Shown: one piece after another, positions 43,141 to 52,173 of the stretch
How positions within the stretch are numbered: the stretch's first letter is position 1
Layout of the letters: each line of letters begins with the position of its first letter
Source: Rossellomorea aquimaris
GTDB taxonomy: Bacteria > Bacillota > Bacilli > Bacillales > Bacillaceae_B
Length of the DNA: 64,000 nucleotides
Assembly: GCF_000935355.1 (NCBI RefSeq)
Contig: NZ_JXZC01000003.1
Coordinates: forward strand, 248,001-312,000
Direction: 5' to 3'
Notes under the pieces: model-generated
Seen by the model: the letters and a program-made list of their open reading frames with translations, nothing else
The model's database searches: none
What the model was told of the DNA's origin: nothing
Translations under genes and position numbers: made by a program

Positions 43141-43584
43141 ATGAATTGGGAATTAAAGAGCTTTAATGAACTATCCACACACGAGTTATACGGGATTTTA
43201 CAGGTGAGGACCCAGGTCTTTGTGGTGGAACAGCAATGTCCCTACATGGAAGTCGATGGGAAGGATCTGCACGCGTACCATCTTTATAAAGAAGAAAACG
43301 GGGAAGTTGTGGCCTATGCAAGACTTTTACCGCCAGGAGTGTCATATAAAGAACCGTCGATTGGGAGAGTTCTTGTGAAGGAGGATTATCGTGGTAAAGG
43401 ACTGGCAAGCGAATTGGTAAAAAGGGGATTGGATTTCATCCATGATGAGTTAGGGGAAAGAACCGTGAAGATTCAGGCTCAGGAATACTTGCGGGAGTTC
43501 TATGGGTCATATGGATTCAGGGAGATAACGGAAACCTATCTGGATGATGGGATCCCTCATATCGATATGATTTTGCAAAAGTAA
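43141..43584 (+). CDS. elaA: GNAT acetyltransferase, ElaA family
   Basis: This 147-residue protein has the ElaA signature LYGILQVRTQVFVVEQQCPYMEVDGKD near the N-terminus and the acetyl-CoA loop VLVKEDYRGKGLASELV, then FYGSYGFREI. The acceptor is unknown. GAGGTG lies before the ATG. Confidence 0.85.
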   Translation: MNWELKSFNELSTHELYGILQVRTQVFVVEQQCPYMEVDGKDLHAYHLYKEENGEVVAYARLLPPGVSYKEPSIGRVLVKEDYRGKGLASELVKRGLDFIHDELGERTVKIQAQEYLREFYGSYGFREITETYLDDGIPHIDMILQK

Positions 43585-43707
43585 CGGCCCCATTTCGTAA
43601 GGCTATAGGTGAGGGGAAGGCTTTTTTCTTTGAATGGACATTATTTCGGTTAAATTTTATAGGACGTTGGGGATTCTTCTTAATAGTAACAAAAGAGGAG
43701 TGGACGT

Positions 43708-44055
43708 ATGAAGGTAGATGGGAAAAAGTTCAAAGACAGGGCTATGGCCGCAATGAATAAGTTTAAACACAATATGACGGGGACGTACTATTCTATCGCT
43801 GATATACCCACTGCTTCCGTGCAGGAGCTGGCGGATTTCATTCAGATACATCCTGAAACGAATCAAATCGAGAAGCATCTTCTCGGCAACACCTATACCT
43901 TTTTCAGACTTCATTTGAACAACTACCGGTTCTACTTAGAAACCACCCATGGCCGTATTTTGCAACTGGATGGTTCTTTAAATGAAAAGGAATTGGTTTC
44001 CTATCGATCCTACCGGGATTCTGAAGATATAGATTTGCCGGTTAGATTGAGTTAA
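43708..44055 (+). CDS. Hypothetical protein
   Basis: This 115-residue soluble protein begins MKVDGKKFKDRAMAAMNKF. It has no recognised motif. AGAGGAG lies nine bases before ATG, and the frame is cleanly open, so I take it as real. The sequence LHLNNYRFYLETTHGRILQLDG suggests a beta structure. Confidence 0.6.
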   Translation: MKVDGKKFKDRAMAAMNKFKHNMTGTYYSIADIPTASVQELADFIQIHPETNQIEKHLLGNTYTFFRLHLNNYRFYLETTHGRILQLDGSLNEKELVSYRSYRDSEDIDLPVRLS

Positions 44056-44130
44056 AAACGTTTTCTAGAAATGACAATCCCTTCAATATGGTTTTCATTT
44101 CAGAGGTTCCGTGGGTGTGACCCTTTTGGA

Positions 44131-44266
44131 TTGGGGACAGGTCCCTTGGCTCGAAATTCTCTTGAATTGGGTCATGAGAAGAGTTGACATGTTATCGGTG
44201 GAAGTAATGGTAAAATCGTAATAACTAATTCTTATGGAAGCACTGGGACGGATCTCGTGCTTCCAT
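44131..44266. repeat. Dispersed repeats: partial GGGACAGGTCCCTTGGC and a full GGAAGCAC hairpin
   Basis: TTGGGGACAGGTCCCTTGGCTC lacks a partner arm (44131-44152; it is self-pairing GGGAC/GTCCC). At 44234-44266 a 10-base stem, ATGGAAGCAC / GTGCTTCCAT, encloses TGGGACGGATCTC. The rest of 44056-44408 has no supported gene. Confidence 0.5.
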
Positions 44267-44408
44267 CCTCATATCTGGAATGGTCGTGTTAAAATATAGG
44301 GGATCTATGTTATCAATTGGCAAGTTGATAGAATAGGAGATACTACTAAAAAGGGTCGAAAAATACTAGCGTTGAGCGATAACCCGGAACCGCATATAAG
44401 GGGGCAAT

Positions 44409-45542
44409 ATGAAACACTTTAATGAAGAAGGTAACCAAATAACACAATACATAAATGAATTACTTAATGATCATAAGGGAGTCGGAGTAAGCGTTACCAT
44501 TGTAAAAGACGCAGAAACAATCTATTCTAAAGGTTTTGGAAACGCCAGGATCCGACACGGAGAACGCCCGATTGACGGTGATACGAAGATGAGCATCCAA
44601 AGTATATCCAAGAACTTTATGGCCCTGTCCATTATGCAGCTGGTAGAGAAGAACCTGATAGCATTGGACGATGCGGTTGTTACCTATTTGCCATACTTCC
44701 GAACGAAGAATAAAGAACAAAGTGACGCGATCACGATCAGGCATGTGTTGTCCCACACGGCAGGTTTTCCCTCAGAAGTGGGAATCGCCAATATGATTGC
44801 TCCGAATGTAAGGGAAATATTCTCCGATACACCGACGGAATTTCAGGAAGCATTAGATCATTATCAGCTGACAGAAGAAGAGATTACTAGTATAAAGACG
44901 CGCGAAGATATCACGAAATGGTTCAAAAAAGTAGAATTGGAATACACGCCAGGAGAGGGATGGAATTATTGCACGGATGCGTATGTGATCCTTGCCGATC
45001 TGTATGAAAAAGTGACAGGCTGCAAATGGGAAGTATCCCTTACCGGTGACATCCTCACACCCCTCTGTATGAAACGGACAACGAGTGATCCCCATGAGGT
45101 GCAAGAGGATCCGAACAGTGCCAGGTATTATATAGGCGAGGAGAAAAAAGAAACGCCTTTTCCCATCAATCCGATCTCAGCGCCAATCGGGTATTTGTAT
45201 TCAACAGCCAACGATTTAGCCAACTACGTATCCTTCCATTTAAATAAAAAAACGCCTGTTTTACGTTCAGAATTAGTAGATGAAATGCAAAAGCCGGTCC
45301 ATCTTGTAAGCGAAGAATGGCGGGCGCCTGGATGTGATGTCAGGAGCTATGGTCTCGCCTGGTTCACGGATACTTATCGGGGATACAAAATCGTCGAACA
45401 CGGGGGTGGGCAGTTAGGCGTAAGATCCCTGATCACCATGGTGCCAGAACTCAATCTGGGTGTGGTGGTGTTACTGAATTTTGATGGGACCATCCATCAT
45501 GATATTTGTGATAAGATCATGGATGTTTTTATTGATTCATAA
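44409..45542 (+). CDS. Serine hydrolase of the class C beta-lactamase family
   Basis: This 377-residue protein has the active-site S-x-x-K at Ser65-Lys68 (IQSISKNFM), a YCTDAY segment in place of the usual YxN, and HGGGQLG as the KTG-like box. No signal peptide is present, so it is probably a cytoplasmic esterase or peptidase, not an antibiotic-resistance enzyme. Its ribosome site is weak (GGGGCAAT). Confidence 0.85.
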   Translation: MKHFNEEGNQITQYINELLNDHKGVGVSVTIVKDAETIYSKGFGNARIRHGERPIDGDTKMSIQSISKNFMALSIMQLVEKNLIALDDAVVTYLPYFRTKNKEQSDAITIRHVLSHTAGFPSEVGIANMIAPNVREIFSDTPTEFQEALDHYQLTEEEITSIKTREDITKWFKKVELEYTPGEGWNYCTDAYVILADLYEKVTGCKWEVSLTGDILTPLCMKRTTSDPHEVQEDPNSARYYIGEEKKETPFPINPISAPIGYLYSTANDLANYVSFHLNKKTPVLRSELVDEMQKPVHLVSEEWRAPGCDVRSYGLAWFTDTYRGYKIVEHGGGQLGVRSLITMVPELNLGVVVLLNFDGTIHHDICDKIMDVFIDS

Positions 45543-45601
45543 GATGATTGGGTCATGCACTCAACAGGGTAAAGGATTAACAGTAGAAGGGGGATCCACC
45601 C

Positions 45602-46582
45602 ATGCACTATGAAAAAGTCCGATGGGGAATCATCGGTTGCGGAGATGTGACAGAAAAGAAAAGCGGCCCTGCTTTTCAAAAGGTTGAACATTCTGAGCTT
45701 GTTGCGGTCATGAGAAGGACGGGGGAACTGGCAAGGGATTATGCGGAAAGACATCAGGTTCCGAAGTGGTACGATGATGCGGATGCTTTGATAAACGATT
45801 CTGAGGTGGATGCGGTTTACATCGCCACGCCGCCTGGCTCTCATATGGAATACACGCTGAAGGCGGCGGCTGCGGGGAAACCTGTATATGTGGAGAAGCC
45901 GATGGCACGTACCTTTGATGAATGCAATGAGATGGTGGCCGCTTGTAAGAGTGCCGGTGTTCCTTTGTATGTAGCTTATTATCGCCGTGCACAGGAGCGC
46001 TTTTTGAAGATAAAAGAACTGCTGGATCAAGGGGCGATCGGGGACGTTCGTTTTGTCTCATCGACTCAGTATCAAAAAGCGGGGGACGACGTGAAGGATC
46101 CGGAACGTCTTCCTTGGCGTGTCCAGTCTGATGTTGCCGGTGGGGGATTATTCTTTGATCTCGCCAGTCATACCCTCGATATTCTTGATTTTCTGCTCGG
46201 ACCCATACAAGAAGCAAAAGGCTTTGCCTCGAATCAGGCGGGCTATTATGAGGCGGAAGATATTGTGACCGGTACCTATCGATTTGCATCTGGCGTTCAA
46301 GGGATCGGAAAGTGGTGTTTCACGGCTTTTGAACATGTGGACATGAATGAGATTGTCGGAAGTAAAGGAAAGATCAGCTTTTCCACTTTCGGGGATGATC
46401 CCGTGATCTTGACGACAAATGAAGGAAAAGAGCAATGGAGTTTTGAACGACCCCTCCATGTTCATCAGCCCCTGGTTGAAACGATCGTGAAAGAGCTGAC
46501 CGAGGGTGGCGATTGGTGTCCGAGTACTGGAGATTCTGGTGCACGAACGAATTGGGTGATGGATGCGATTGTTGGGAAGTAG
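45602..46582 (+). CDS. Gfo/Idh/MocA-family oxidoreductase
   Basis: This 326-residue protein has an N-terminal Rossmann domain (RWGIIGCGDVTEKK), the family motif VYVEKPMARTFDECNEM, and a C-terminal substrate domain with SHTLDILDFLLG. It is NAD(P)-dependent and acts on sugars or inositols, with unknown substrate. GGGGGATCC lies before ATG. A dispersed repeat begins right after its stop codon. Confidence 0.88.
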   Translation: MHYEKVRWGIIGCGDVTEKKSGPAFQKVEHSELVAVMRRTGELARDYAERHQVPKWYDDADALINDSEVDAVYIATPPGSHMEYTLKAAAAGKPVYVEKPMARTFDECNEMVAACKSAGVPLYVAYYRRAQERFLKIKELLDQGAIGDVRFVSSTQYQKAGDDVKDPERLPWRVQSDVAGGGLFFDLASHTLDILDFLLGPIQEAKGFASNQAGYYEAEDIVTGTYRFASGVQGIGKWCFTAFEHVDMNEIVGSKGKISFSTFGDDPVILTTNEGKEQWSFERPLHVHQPLVETIVKELTEGGDWCPSTGDSGARTNWVMDAIVGK

Positions 46583-46584
46583 AT

Positions 46585-46607
46585 GCCAGGGGGACAGGTC
46601 CCTTGGC
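46585..46607. repeat. Dispersed GGGGGACAGGTCCCTTGGC repeat
   Basis: GCCAGGG, loop GACAGGT, CCCTTGGC lies three bases after the oxidoreductase stop codon and before the next acetyltransferase gene. Confidence 0.5.
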
Positions 46608-46665
46608 CCCCTCCCCGTCGCTCGAGTGCTTTATGAATGTCAATTGGAAGAGGGGGAGATTCTTC

Positions 46666-47154
46666 ATGAACATCGTATCAACAGAAGAGATGCCGAAAGA
46701 GACAATAGTCGATTTCTTCAATCGGTATTGGGGCAGTCCGAAGATGGTGATTTCCAGCGGAATCTATGATTGTTCTACTTTAGACGGCTTTGTCGTTCTA
46801 AATGAAGACCGTGAAATCATTGGTTTGATTACGTATATTTTCAGGGACGGAGAATGCGAGATTATTTCACTTGATAGTCTGGAAGAACGGAAGGGGATCG
46901 GCACCGCCCTTATGAAAAAAGTAGAAAAGGTGGCTGCCGAAAATCATTGCAAACGGATCACGCTGATCACGACCAATGATAATTTACTGGCACTGAAATT
47001 TTACCAAAAGAGGGGCTATATGATTTCACATATCCACCGGTTTGCCGTTGAGAAGGCAAGAAAAGTAAAACCTGAGATCCCCTTGATCGGGAATGACGGG
47101 ATTCCGATCAGGGATGAGATAAGATTGGAGTGTGACCTGACGGATGGAACATAA
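46666..47154 (+). CDS. GNAT acetyltransferase
   Basis: This 162-residue protein begins MNIVSTEEMPKETIVDFF and carries the acetyl-CoA site EERKGIGTALMKKVEKVA and NLLALKFYQKRGYMISH. GGGGGAG lies before ATG 46666; the frame opens earlier in the dispersed repeat, which is not coding. It overlaps the GrpB-like gene by 11 bases. Confidence 0.85.
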   Translation: MNIVSTEEMPKETIVDFFNRYWGSPKMVISSGIYDCSTLDGFVVLNEDREIIGLITYIFRDGECEIISLDSLEERKGIGTALMKKVEKVAAENHCKRITLITTNDNLLALKFYQKRGYMISHIHRFAVEKARKVKPEIPLIGNDGIPIRDEIRLECDLTDGT

Positions 47155-47683
47155 TCATTGGCCAAAATGGGCTGTGGAAACGATCGAAATCGTGCCTCCA
47201 AACCCCTATTGGATCGAAAGGGGAAATGCTGAAGTGAAGGAACTTCAGCATGTGTTAGTCCCCTTTGGAGTAAAGGAAGTAGAGCACGTGGGAAGCACCT
47301 CGATCCGTGACCTTCCTGCCAAACCGATCATTGACTTGATGGCCAAGGTCCCATCCTTTGGTCGTCTTGAAGAGATTGCCGAAAAGCTTGGGGAGGATCA
47401 ATGGCACTATGTACCGCCTAAGCTCGATAACCGGCCGTGGAGAAGGTTTTTCATCAAAGTGGAAAAAGAAAAGCGTGTCGCCCATCTACACCTTATGCTG
47501 GAGGGGGAACCAAGATGGGAACAACAGCGGTCATTCCGGGATCGGTTGAACGGAAATCCCTCTTTGAAGGAAGAATATGCAGAGCTCAAAAAGCATTTGG
47601 CGGACCAATTTCCTGAAGACCGGGAAGCCTATTCGGAAGCGAAAGCAGCATTTATTCAAAGAGTGTTGGATATGGAGAGGTGA
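47144..47683 (+). CDS. GrpB/UPF0157 family protein
   Basis: This 179-residue protein has the family signature VEHVGSTSIRDLPAKPIIDLMAKV and HLHLMLEGEPRWEQQRSFRDRLN. The family is a nucleotidyltransferase-like fold of unclear function; fused members occur next to acetyltransferases, as here. Overlap with the GNAT gene shows coupled translation. Confidence 0.87.
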   Translation: MEHNHWPKWAVETIEIVPPNPYWIERGNAEVKELQHVLVPFGVKEVEHVGSTSIRDLPAKPIIDLMAKVPSFGRLEEIAEKLGEDQWHYVPPKLDNRPWRRFFIKVEKEKRVAHLHLMLEGEPRWEQQRSFRDRLNGNPSLKEEYAELKKHLADQFPEDREAYSEAKAAFIQRVLDMER

Positions 47684-47704
47684 GGTTTGAGAAAGGATGT
47701 GTAG

Positions 47705-47793
47705 AAAGCTTATAAAGCAATCCTTTTTGATCTAAAAGATACCTTGCTTGATAGGGATCGTGCGGTAGATCAACGGTTTTTGATTATTTGGTA
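47705..47793 (+). pseudogene. HAD-superfamily hydrolase remnant, N-terminal fragment
   Basis: In one plus-strand frame the sequence reads YKAILFDLKDTLLDRD, then RAVDQRFLIIW and a stop. That is the N-terminal motif of a HAD phosphatase, with D-x-D changed to DLKDT. It has no start codon in frame (TAG at 47702) and ends after about 28 residues. It is the decayed 5' end of a former gene. Confidence 0.6.
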
Positions 47794-47811
47794 GTTCACT
47801 TTCAATACAAA

Positions 47812-47868
47812 ATAATGGGTGGGAGCCCCATGCACGATCAATGTGCTTGGGGGCTCGCACCCATTTTA
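47812..47868. terminator. Long hairpin between the HAD remnant and the dihydrouridine synthase gene
   Basis: The stem AATGGGTGGGAGCCCC / GGGGGCTCGCACCCATT has an inner GCAC / GTGC stem, and AT-rich stretches lie on both sides. It lies 12 bases beyond the minus-strand stop of the dihydrouridine synthase gene, so it probably terminates that gene. Confidence 0.65.
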
Positions 47869-47879
47869 AATAAGAGCTC

Positions 47880-48875
47880 TTACTTCGTCACAGAAAAGCC
47901 TTCCTCATCTTTCACTCCATCTGCATACTCATCAAGCAGAGCGCGTACTTCGTCGGTGGTGACGGTTTCCATCAGACGATTTCTCAGCTCGCTTGCTCCA
48001 CGGAACCCGCGGACGTAAATCTTGAAGAAGCGGCGAAGAGGTTTGAACGGCCGTGGCTCGAGTTCATCGTTATATTTATCATGAAGATCCAGCTGCAGCC
48101 TTAGGAGGTCAAGCAGTTCTTCACTTGTATGTTCTTTCTTCTCTTTCTCGAAGGCGAACGGATTATGGAAGATTCCTCTACCGATCATGATGCCGTCCAC
48201 GCCGTATTTCTCGGCGAGCTCAAGTCCCTTCTGGCGGTCGGGGATATCACCGTTGATCGTCAGTAAGGTATGAGGCGCAATTTCGTCACGGAGTTTCATG
48301 ATCTCCGGGATCAGCTCCCAGTGAGCATCGACGTCACTCATTTCCTTTTTCGTACGGAGATGGATGGACAGATTGACAATGTCCTGCTCCAACAGGTGCT
48401 TCAGCCAGTCATGCCATTCCTCCACCTTGGTATAACCGAGGCGGGTCTTCACGCTGACGGGAAGTCCTCCCGCTTTGGCAGCCTGGATGAGCTCCGCTGC
48501 GACATCCGGTCGGCGGATCAGGCCGGAGCCTTTTCCGTTGGCTGCAACATTGTGCACAGGGCAGCCCATATTGATATCGATTCCTCGAAAGCCCATTTCA
48601 GCCATCCCGATACTCATTTGACGGAAGTATTCGGGCTTGTCCCCCCAGATATGGGCGACGATCGGCTGTTCATCTTCCGTGAACGTCAAACGCCCGCGTA
48701 CACTGTCTTTGCCTTTCGGATGACAGTAGCTTTCTGTATTTGTAAACTCTGTAAAAAACACGTCAGGTCTTGCCGCTTCACTCACGACATGACGAAATAC
48801 CACATCGGTCACGGCTTCCATCGGTGCCAGAACAAAAAACGGCTTAGGCAACTCGTGCCAGAAATTATCTTTCAT
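47880..48875 (-). CDS. tRNA-dihydrouridine synthase
   Basis: This 331-residue FMN-dependent TIM-barrel enzyme reduces uridines in tRNA. It shows [12 protein letters not shown], the catalytic cysteine in [35 protein letters not shown] and [13 protein letters not shown]. The ORF is monocistronic. The exact tRNA position cannot be set from sequence. Confidence 0.92.
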   Translation of the reverse strand: MKDNFWHELPKPFFVLAPMEAVTDVVFRHVVSEAARPDVFFTEFTNTESYCHPKGKDSVRGRLTFTEDEQPIVAHIWGDKPEYFRQMSIGMAEMGFRGIDINMGCPVHNVAANGKGSGLIRRPDVAAELIQAAKAGGLPVSVKTRLGYTKVEEWHDWLKHLLEQDIVNLSIHLRTKKEMSDVDAHWELIPEIMKLRDEIAPHTLLTINGDIPDRQKGLELAEKYGVDGIMIGRGIFHNPFAFEKEKKEHTSEELLDLLRLQLDLHDKYNDELEPRPFKPLRRFFKIYVRGFRGASELRNRLMETVTTDEVRALLDEYADGVKDEEGFSVTK

Positions 48876-49283
48876 ACTCTATTTAAACCCTTTCCTTTAG
48901 GGAATCATGTTCCCGAAATTAAAAAGTAGAATGCTTCAGATTGATCCAGTCCCGGTCAGGACGGATTCCAACCAGTATATACTTTAATGGTATTAGGTGA
49001 AAAGTGCAAGGGGACGGGTCGTTTTCTCTTGAGGAACATTCACTTTAGTAGTCGAGGATAAGAGACAATGAAGGGAACCTGATGATGCTGTCATTAAACC
49101 GGGGAACCCTATCAGAAATAGGGGTTCCGCTAGTCAGCTGCCGGGCGCCAGGAATGTATTCATATCTGAAAGATGAAAATATACCCAAAAATAACAAACA
49201 GATTCTGTAAAAAATTGCTATAATGATTCTTATAGTGCAGTGCAGGCACTCACATATCGAATGACAGTAAAGGGGAGCGACCT
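48876..49283. other. Intergenic region with a hairpin and a partial dispersed repeat
   Basis: No gene is supported. It holds a partial GGGGACGGGTCG motif (about 49010) and a hairpin GGAACCCTAT / AATAGGGGTTCC (about 49103-49130). A likely promoter lies before the next gene: TATAAT at about 49221. Confidence 0.4.
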
Positions 49284-49754
49284 ATGTCTGAGTTTAATGA
49301 AAATCCGTTAATGAAGAGCGATGAAAAGAAACCGAAGATCAAGGTGGAGAGAAAAGAAGGGGAACCGACTGCCGCCTTCAAAGGGGCGAGCTGGGCCGCT
49401 TTCGTAGTGGGTGCTTCCGCTTATCTGATCGGCCTGTTCAATGCCTCCATGGAGCTGAATGAGAAGGGGTATTATTTTGCGGTATTGATATTCGGTTTGT
49501 ATGCAGCTGTTTCCCTGCAAAAAGCGGTAAGGGACAAAGAAGAAGATATCCCTGTTTCCGGCATCTATTATGGACTCAGCTGGTTTGCGGTCATCGTGGC
49601 CATTTCCTTGATGGCGATCGGACTTTATAATGCAGGGAGTATCATCTTAAGCGAAAAAGGGTTTTATGGTATGTCATTTGTCCTTTGTCTATTTTCGGCC
49701 ATTACCATCCAGAAAAACATCCGGGATACGCAGTGGGCAAGAGAGAGGGATTAA
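49284..49754 (+). CDS. YiaA/YiaB-family membrane protein
   Basis: This 156-residue protein has a charged N-terminus of about 30 residues and two copies of a two-helix unit: AFKGASWAAFVVGASAYLIGLFNA with FGLYAAVSLQKAVRD, then YYGLSWFAVIVAISLMAIGLYNA with CLFSAITIQKNIRD. Each ends in the same basic motif. This duplication is typical of YiaA. Function unknown. GGGGAGCG lies before ATG. Confidence 0.85.
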   Translation: MSEFNENPLMKSDEKKPKIKVERKEGEPTAAFKGASWAAFVVGASAYLIGLFNASMELNEKGYYFAVLIFGLYAAVSLQKAVRDKEEDIPVSGIYYGLSWFAVIVAISLMAIGLYNAGSIILSEKGFYGMSFVLCLFSAITIQKNIRDTQWARERD

Positions 49755-49765
49755 TTCCTAATAAA

Positions 49766-49815
49766 AAAGAAGTATCCAAGAACCATCCAATGTTCTTGAT
49801 ACTTCTTTTTTTGTG
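49766..49815. terminator. Bidirectional terminator between YiaA-like and MFS genes
   Basis: The stem AAGAAGTATCCAAGAAC / GTTCTTGATACTTCTT with loop CATCCAAT is flanked by AAAAA on the left and TTTTTTTG on the right, so it can end both convergent genes. Confidence 0.88.
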
Positions 49816-49816
49816 T

Positions 49817-51007
49817 TTAAGCCGAAGCCCCATGCTTCCGGTCCAATCGATGACTCATGAAAGTCAACAGGCTCGCACAAAGTGCAACGACTCCGCCGAC
49901 TAGTGTCACATTCAACAATGGCCCTCCATGGTAGACAAGGCCCCCGAGTGCCGAGCCCATGGCGATGCCGACGTTACTTGCAACGGGCATCAAGGAAGCG
50001 GCGAGTCCCGTCGCTTTCGGCTGATACACACCCGCAAGGTCAATCAGGTAAAGCTGGGTCGAGGTGGTGAGCATGATGGCCATCAAGGACATCAACCCAA
50101 TGTTGATCAATCCGATGACGAAATGGCCGGTCGTCACGTACAATCCGAACAGGACAATCGCCTGGATAAGAAAAACGAATCGGAGGCGTCCGATGGCATT
50201 GTGACTGGCAATCTTCCCGGCCAGGATGTTGCTGAAGATGGAGATGAACCCGTAGGCGAACAGGATCAAGCTGATGGAACTGCCTGGTGCACCCATCATG
50301 TGCAGGATCGGGACAAGATACGTAAAGACCGCATAGGTTGCGCCGAATCCAAGAGCCGGGATGAAGAAAGCCATCAGGATCCGAGGGTGGGTCAATAAAG
50401 AAAATTGATCACGCATGGAACTGCGGTATTGACTGAGCTTACTCGGCAAATTCATGAAAGAGGCCAAAAAGGCAACCGCACCAAGAATCGTGGTTAACAG
50501 GAACGTGGCATGCCAGTCGTACCACTCCGCGATGACGGTACCGATGGGAACCCCGATCACATTTGCCAGAGTGAACCCGCCAAAGACGAAGGAAATGGCC
50601 ACTCCCCGTTTTGTCACGGGAATTGCTTCGCTCGCGATCGTCATGGCAAGGGAAATTGAAACACCTGTGACGATGGCCGTCAGCATCCGGAGGACAAGAA
50701 GCATGACGTAGCTGGACGAAATCACACACAAGGCATTCAGAAGGATAAACGCCCCTATCAAAGACAACATCCATTTGCGCTTAGGAAAATGGCTTGTTGC
50801 GGACATCACGATCGGGGTGGCGATGGCAAAGGTAATCGCAAACGCCGACACCAGCGTACCTGCCTTTGCGTTCGTTATATGAAGGCTCGAGGAAATCTCC
50901 GTTAAGATTCCGACGATGACAAATTCGCTTGTCCCGAGAACAAAAGTTAGTAAACTAAGTGTGAAGATAAGAAACCAATGCTGTTTGGATAATACAGTCT
51001 CTTGCAT
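49817..51007 (-). CDS. MFS efflux transporter (AraJ-like DHA1 family)
   Basis: This 396-residue protein has 12 membrane helices and begins with LTFVLGTSEFVIVGILTEI, typical of AraJ/YdhP-type exporters. Other marks are VGILTEISSSLHITNAKAGTL and GVAISFVFGGFTLANVIGVPIGT. It probably exports sugars or drugs. Substrate is unknown. Confidence 0.88.
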   Translation of the reverse strand: MQETVLSKQHWFLIFTLSLLTFVLGTSEFVIVGILTEISSSLHITNAKAGTLVSAFAITFAIATPIVMSATSHFPKRKWMLSLIGAFILLNALCVISSSYVMLLVLRMLTAIVTGVSISLAMTIASEAIPVTKRGVAISFVFGGFTLANVIGVPIGTVIAEWYDWHATFLLTTILGAVAFLASFMNLPSKLSQYRSSMRDQFSLLTHPRILMAFFIPALGFGATYAVFTYLVPILHMMGAPGSSISLILFAYGFISIFSNILAGKIASHNAIGRLRFVFLIQAIVLFGLYVTTGHFVIGLINIGLMSLMAIMLTTSTQLYLIDLAGVYQPKATGLAASLMPVASNVGIAMGSALGGLVYHGGPLLNVTLVGGVVALCASLLTFMSHRLDRKHGASA

Positions 51008-51328
51008 AAGTACCTCTTTTCTAGGATGAATATATATAAGTATTTGTTTGGTTGAACAATTTAATTATCATACCATAAAACATTTATCCCCTGCTTACAA
51101 AGAGGGGCCTATCCACTTTTCTTACCTGCGTTTTCCTCATATTGGTATCATGTTCTCCTTTGGAAATTCAAATACTTGGTTAATCAATTTGACGAGAATA
51201 CTTTGCCGGCTAATCGGAAGCAGCATTAATCGAATACTTTTAAGCCTATAGGGAAAAATAATTAGACATAAACCTTTTCCCTCTTCATCTGAAGAGGGTT
51301 TTTCGTGATAGAAAGGCAGGGGAAATTC
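51008..51328. other. Intergenic region with a terminator at its right end
   Basis: No gene is supported. At 51279-51304 lies a clean terminator, CCCTCTTC, loop AT-CT, GAAGAGGG, TTTTT, on the plus strand and just 25 bases before the YetF-like start. No plus-strand gene precedes it, so it may work as an attenuator of the YetF-like gene or end an unseen short transcript. Confidence 0.5.
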
Positions 51329-51952
51329 ATGGATCTAGATTGGATTTGGAAAGCCGTACTCATTGTACTGGCGGGAACTTTGTTATTAAGGGTTGCCGGG
51401 AGGAAGTCGATTTCCCAGATGACATTGGCACAGACGGTCATCATGATCGGAATCGGATCATTACTCATTCAACCCGTTGCCGGAAAGAATATCTGGATGA
51501 CGATTGGTGTCGGCCTTATTCTTGTTTTAACGTTGATGGTCATGGAATATCTGCAGGTGAAATTCGATCGTGTCGAACAGTTCATCACAGGGAAATCCAA
51601 GATTCTTATGGAAAATGGCGTCATCAATGAAAAGAACTTTAAAAAGTTACGTATGACAGTGGATCAACTTGAAATGAAATTACGTCAGCAGGGAGTCAGT
51701 AAACTTTCGGATGTGAAATGGGCGACGCTTGAACCGAATGGACAAGTTGGAGTGGAATTGATGGACGGGGCAAAGCCGGTGACGATGAAAGATTTTGAAA
51801 AACTACAGGCAGAAGTACAACGGCTGATTAATATGCTCAATGTCCCGCCATCCACGACGAGGCCGGTCAGTCCAGAGGTGGGAGGGGAAGATCTATTTCA
51901 GGAAATCAAACAGAAATCTTCCGTCAATCCTCCTCCGAAACATCTTCAGTAG
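51329..51952 (+). CDS. YetF-family membrane protein (DUF421)
   Basis: This 207-residue protein has three membrane helices (IWKAVLIVLAGTLLLRVAG, TLAQTVIMIGIGSLLIQP, MTIGVGLILVLTLMVMEYL) and a soluble domain with DRVEQFITGKSKILMENGVINEKNFKKLRMTVDQLEMKLRQQG, the YetF/YrbG signature. In spore formers, relatives (2Duf proteins) are linked to spore inner-membrane stability. I chose ATG 51329 with AGGGGA before it. The tail has a long low-complexity part. Confidence 0.85.
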   Translation: MDLDWIWKAVLIVLAGTLLLRVAGRKSISQMTLAQTVIMIGIGSLLIQPVAGKNIWMTIGVGLILVLTLMVMEYLQVKFDRVEQFITGKSKILMENGVINEKNFKKLRMTVDQLEMKLRQQGVSKLSDVKWATLEPNGQVGVELMDGAKPVTMKDFEKLQAEVQRLINMLNVPPSTTRPVSPEVGGEDLFQEIKQKSSVNPPPKHLQ

Positions 51953-51975
51953 AAACCTGCGAAAGGAAGGTGTCC

Positions 51976-52047
51976 ATGAAAAACGTCACCTATCAAGGAA
52001 AAAATTTCGTAGCCGTCAAGAAAGTAGAGGACCCGCCTTGCTCCTGA
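51976..52047 (+). pseudogene. Zinc alcohol dehydrogenase remnant, N-terminal fragment
   Basis: A 23-residue frame reads MKNVTYQGKNFVAVKKVEDP then PCS and a stop. This matches the first residues of medium-chain zinc alcohol dehydrogenases. It keeps a ribosome site (AAAGGAAGG). The body of the gene is gone; the following 50 bases have no clear homology. It is a decayed gene of which the 5' end survives. Confidence 0.6.
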
Positions 52048-52111
52048 ATATGTAAATGATACCGTGCCGATGCCTCCAATGATAAATAATTTCGTTCTAT
52101 TAAAGCATCAA

Positions 52112-52163
52112 AAAAAGATTCTCAGGTTGACTGGAAATGTCAGAACAACCTGGGAATCTTTTT
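52112..52163. terminator. Bidirectional terminator
   Basis: AAAAAGATTCTCAGGTTG and CAACCTGGGAATCTTTTT pair with a loop of 16 bases. It lies next to the 3' end of the DUF3231 gene and can serve both strands. Confidence 0.8.
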
Positions 52164-52173
52164 GATTCAGTGA

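Noticed and set aside
44409..45542. Beta-lactam resistance gene
   Set aside because: It has no signal peptide and a changed second motif (YCTD), as in cytoplasmic esterase-like members of the family.
45708..46289. Antisense open frame of 193 codons within the Gfo/Idh/MocA gene
   Set aside because: The sequence is Pro/His/Ser-rich low-quality translation without motifs, and the plus-strand oxidoreductase is certain.
51048..51251. Open frame of 67 codons before the YetF-like gene
   Set aside because: No ribosome site, no recognisable composition or motif, and it ends before the terminator without relation to it.
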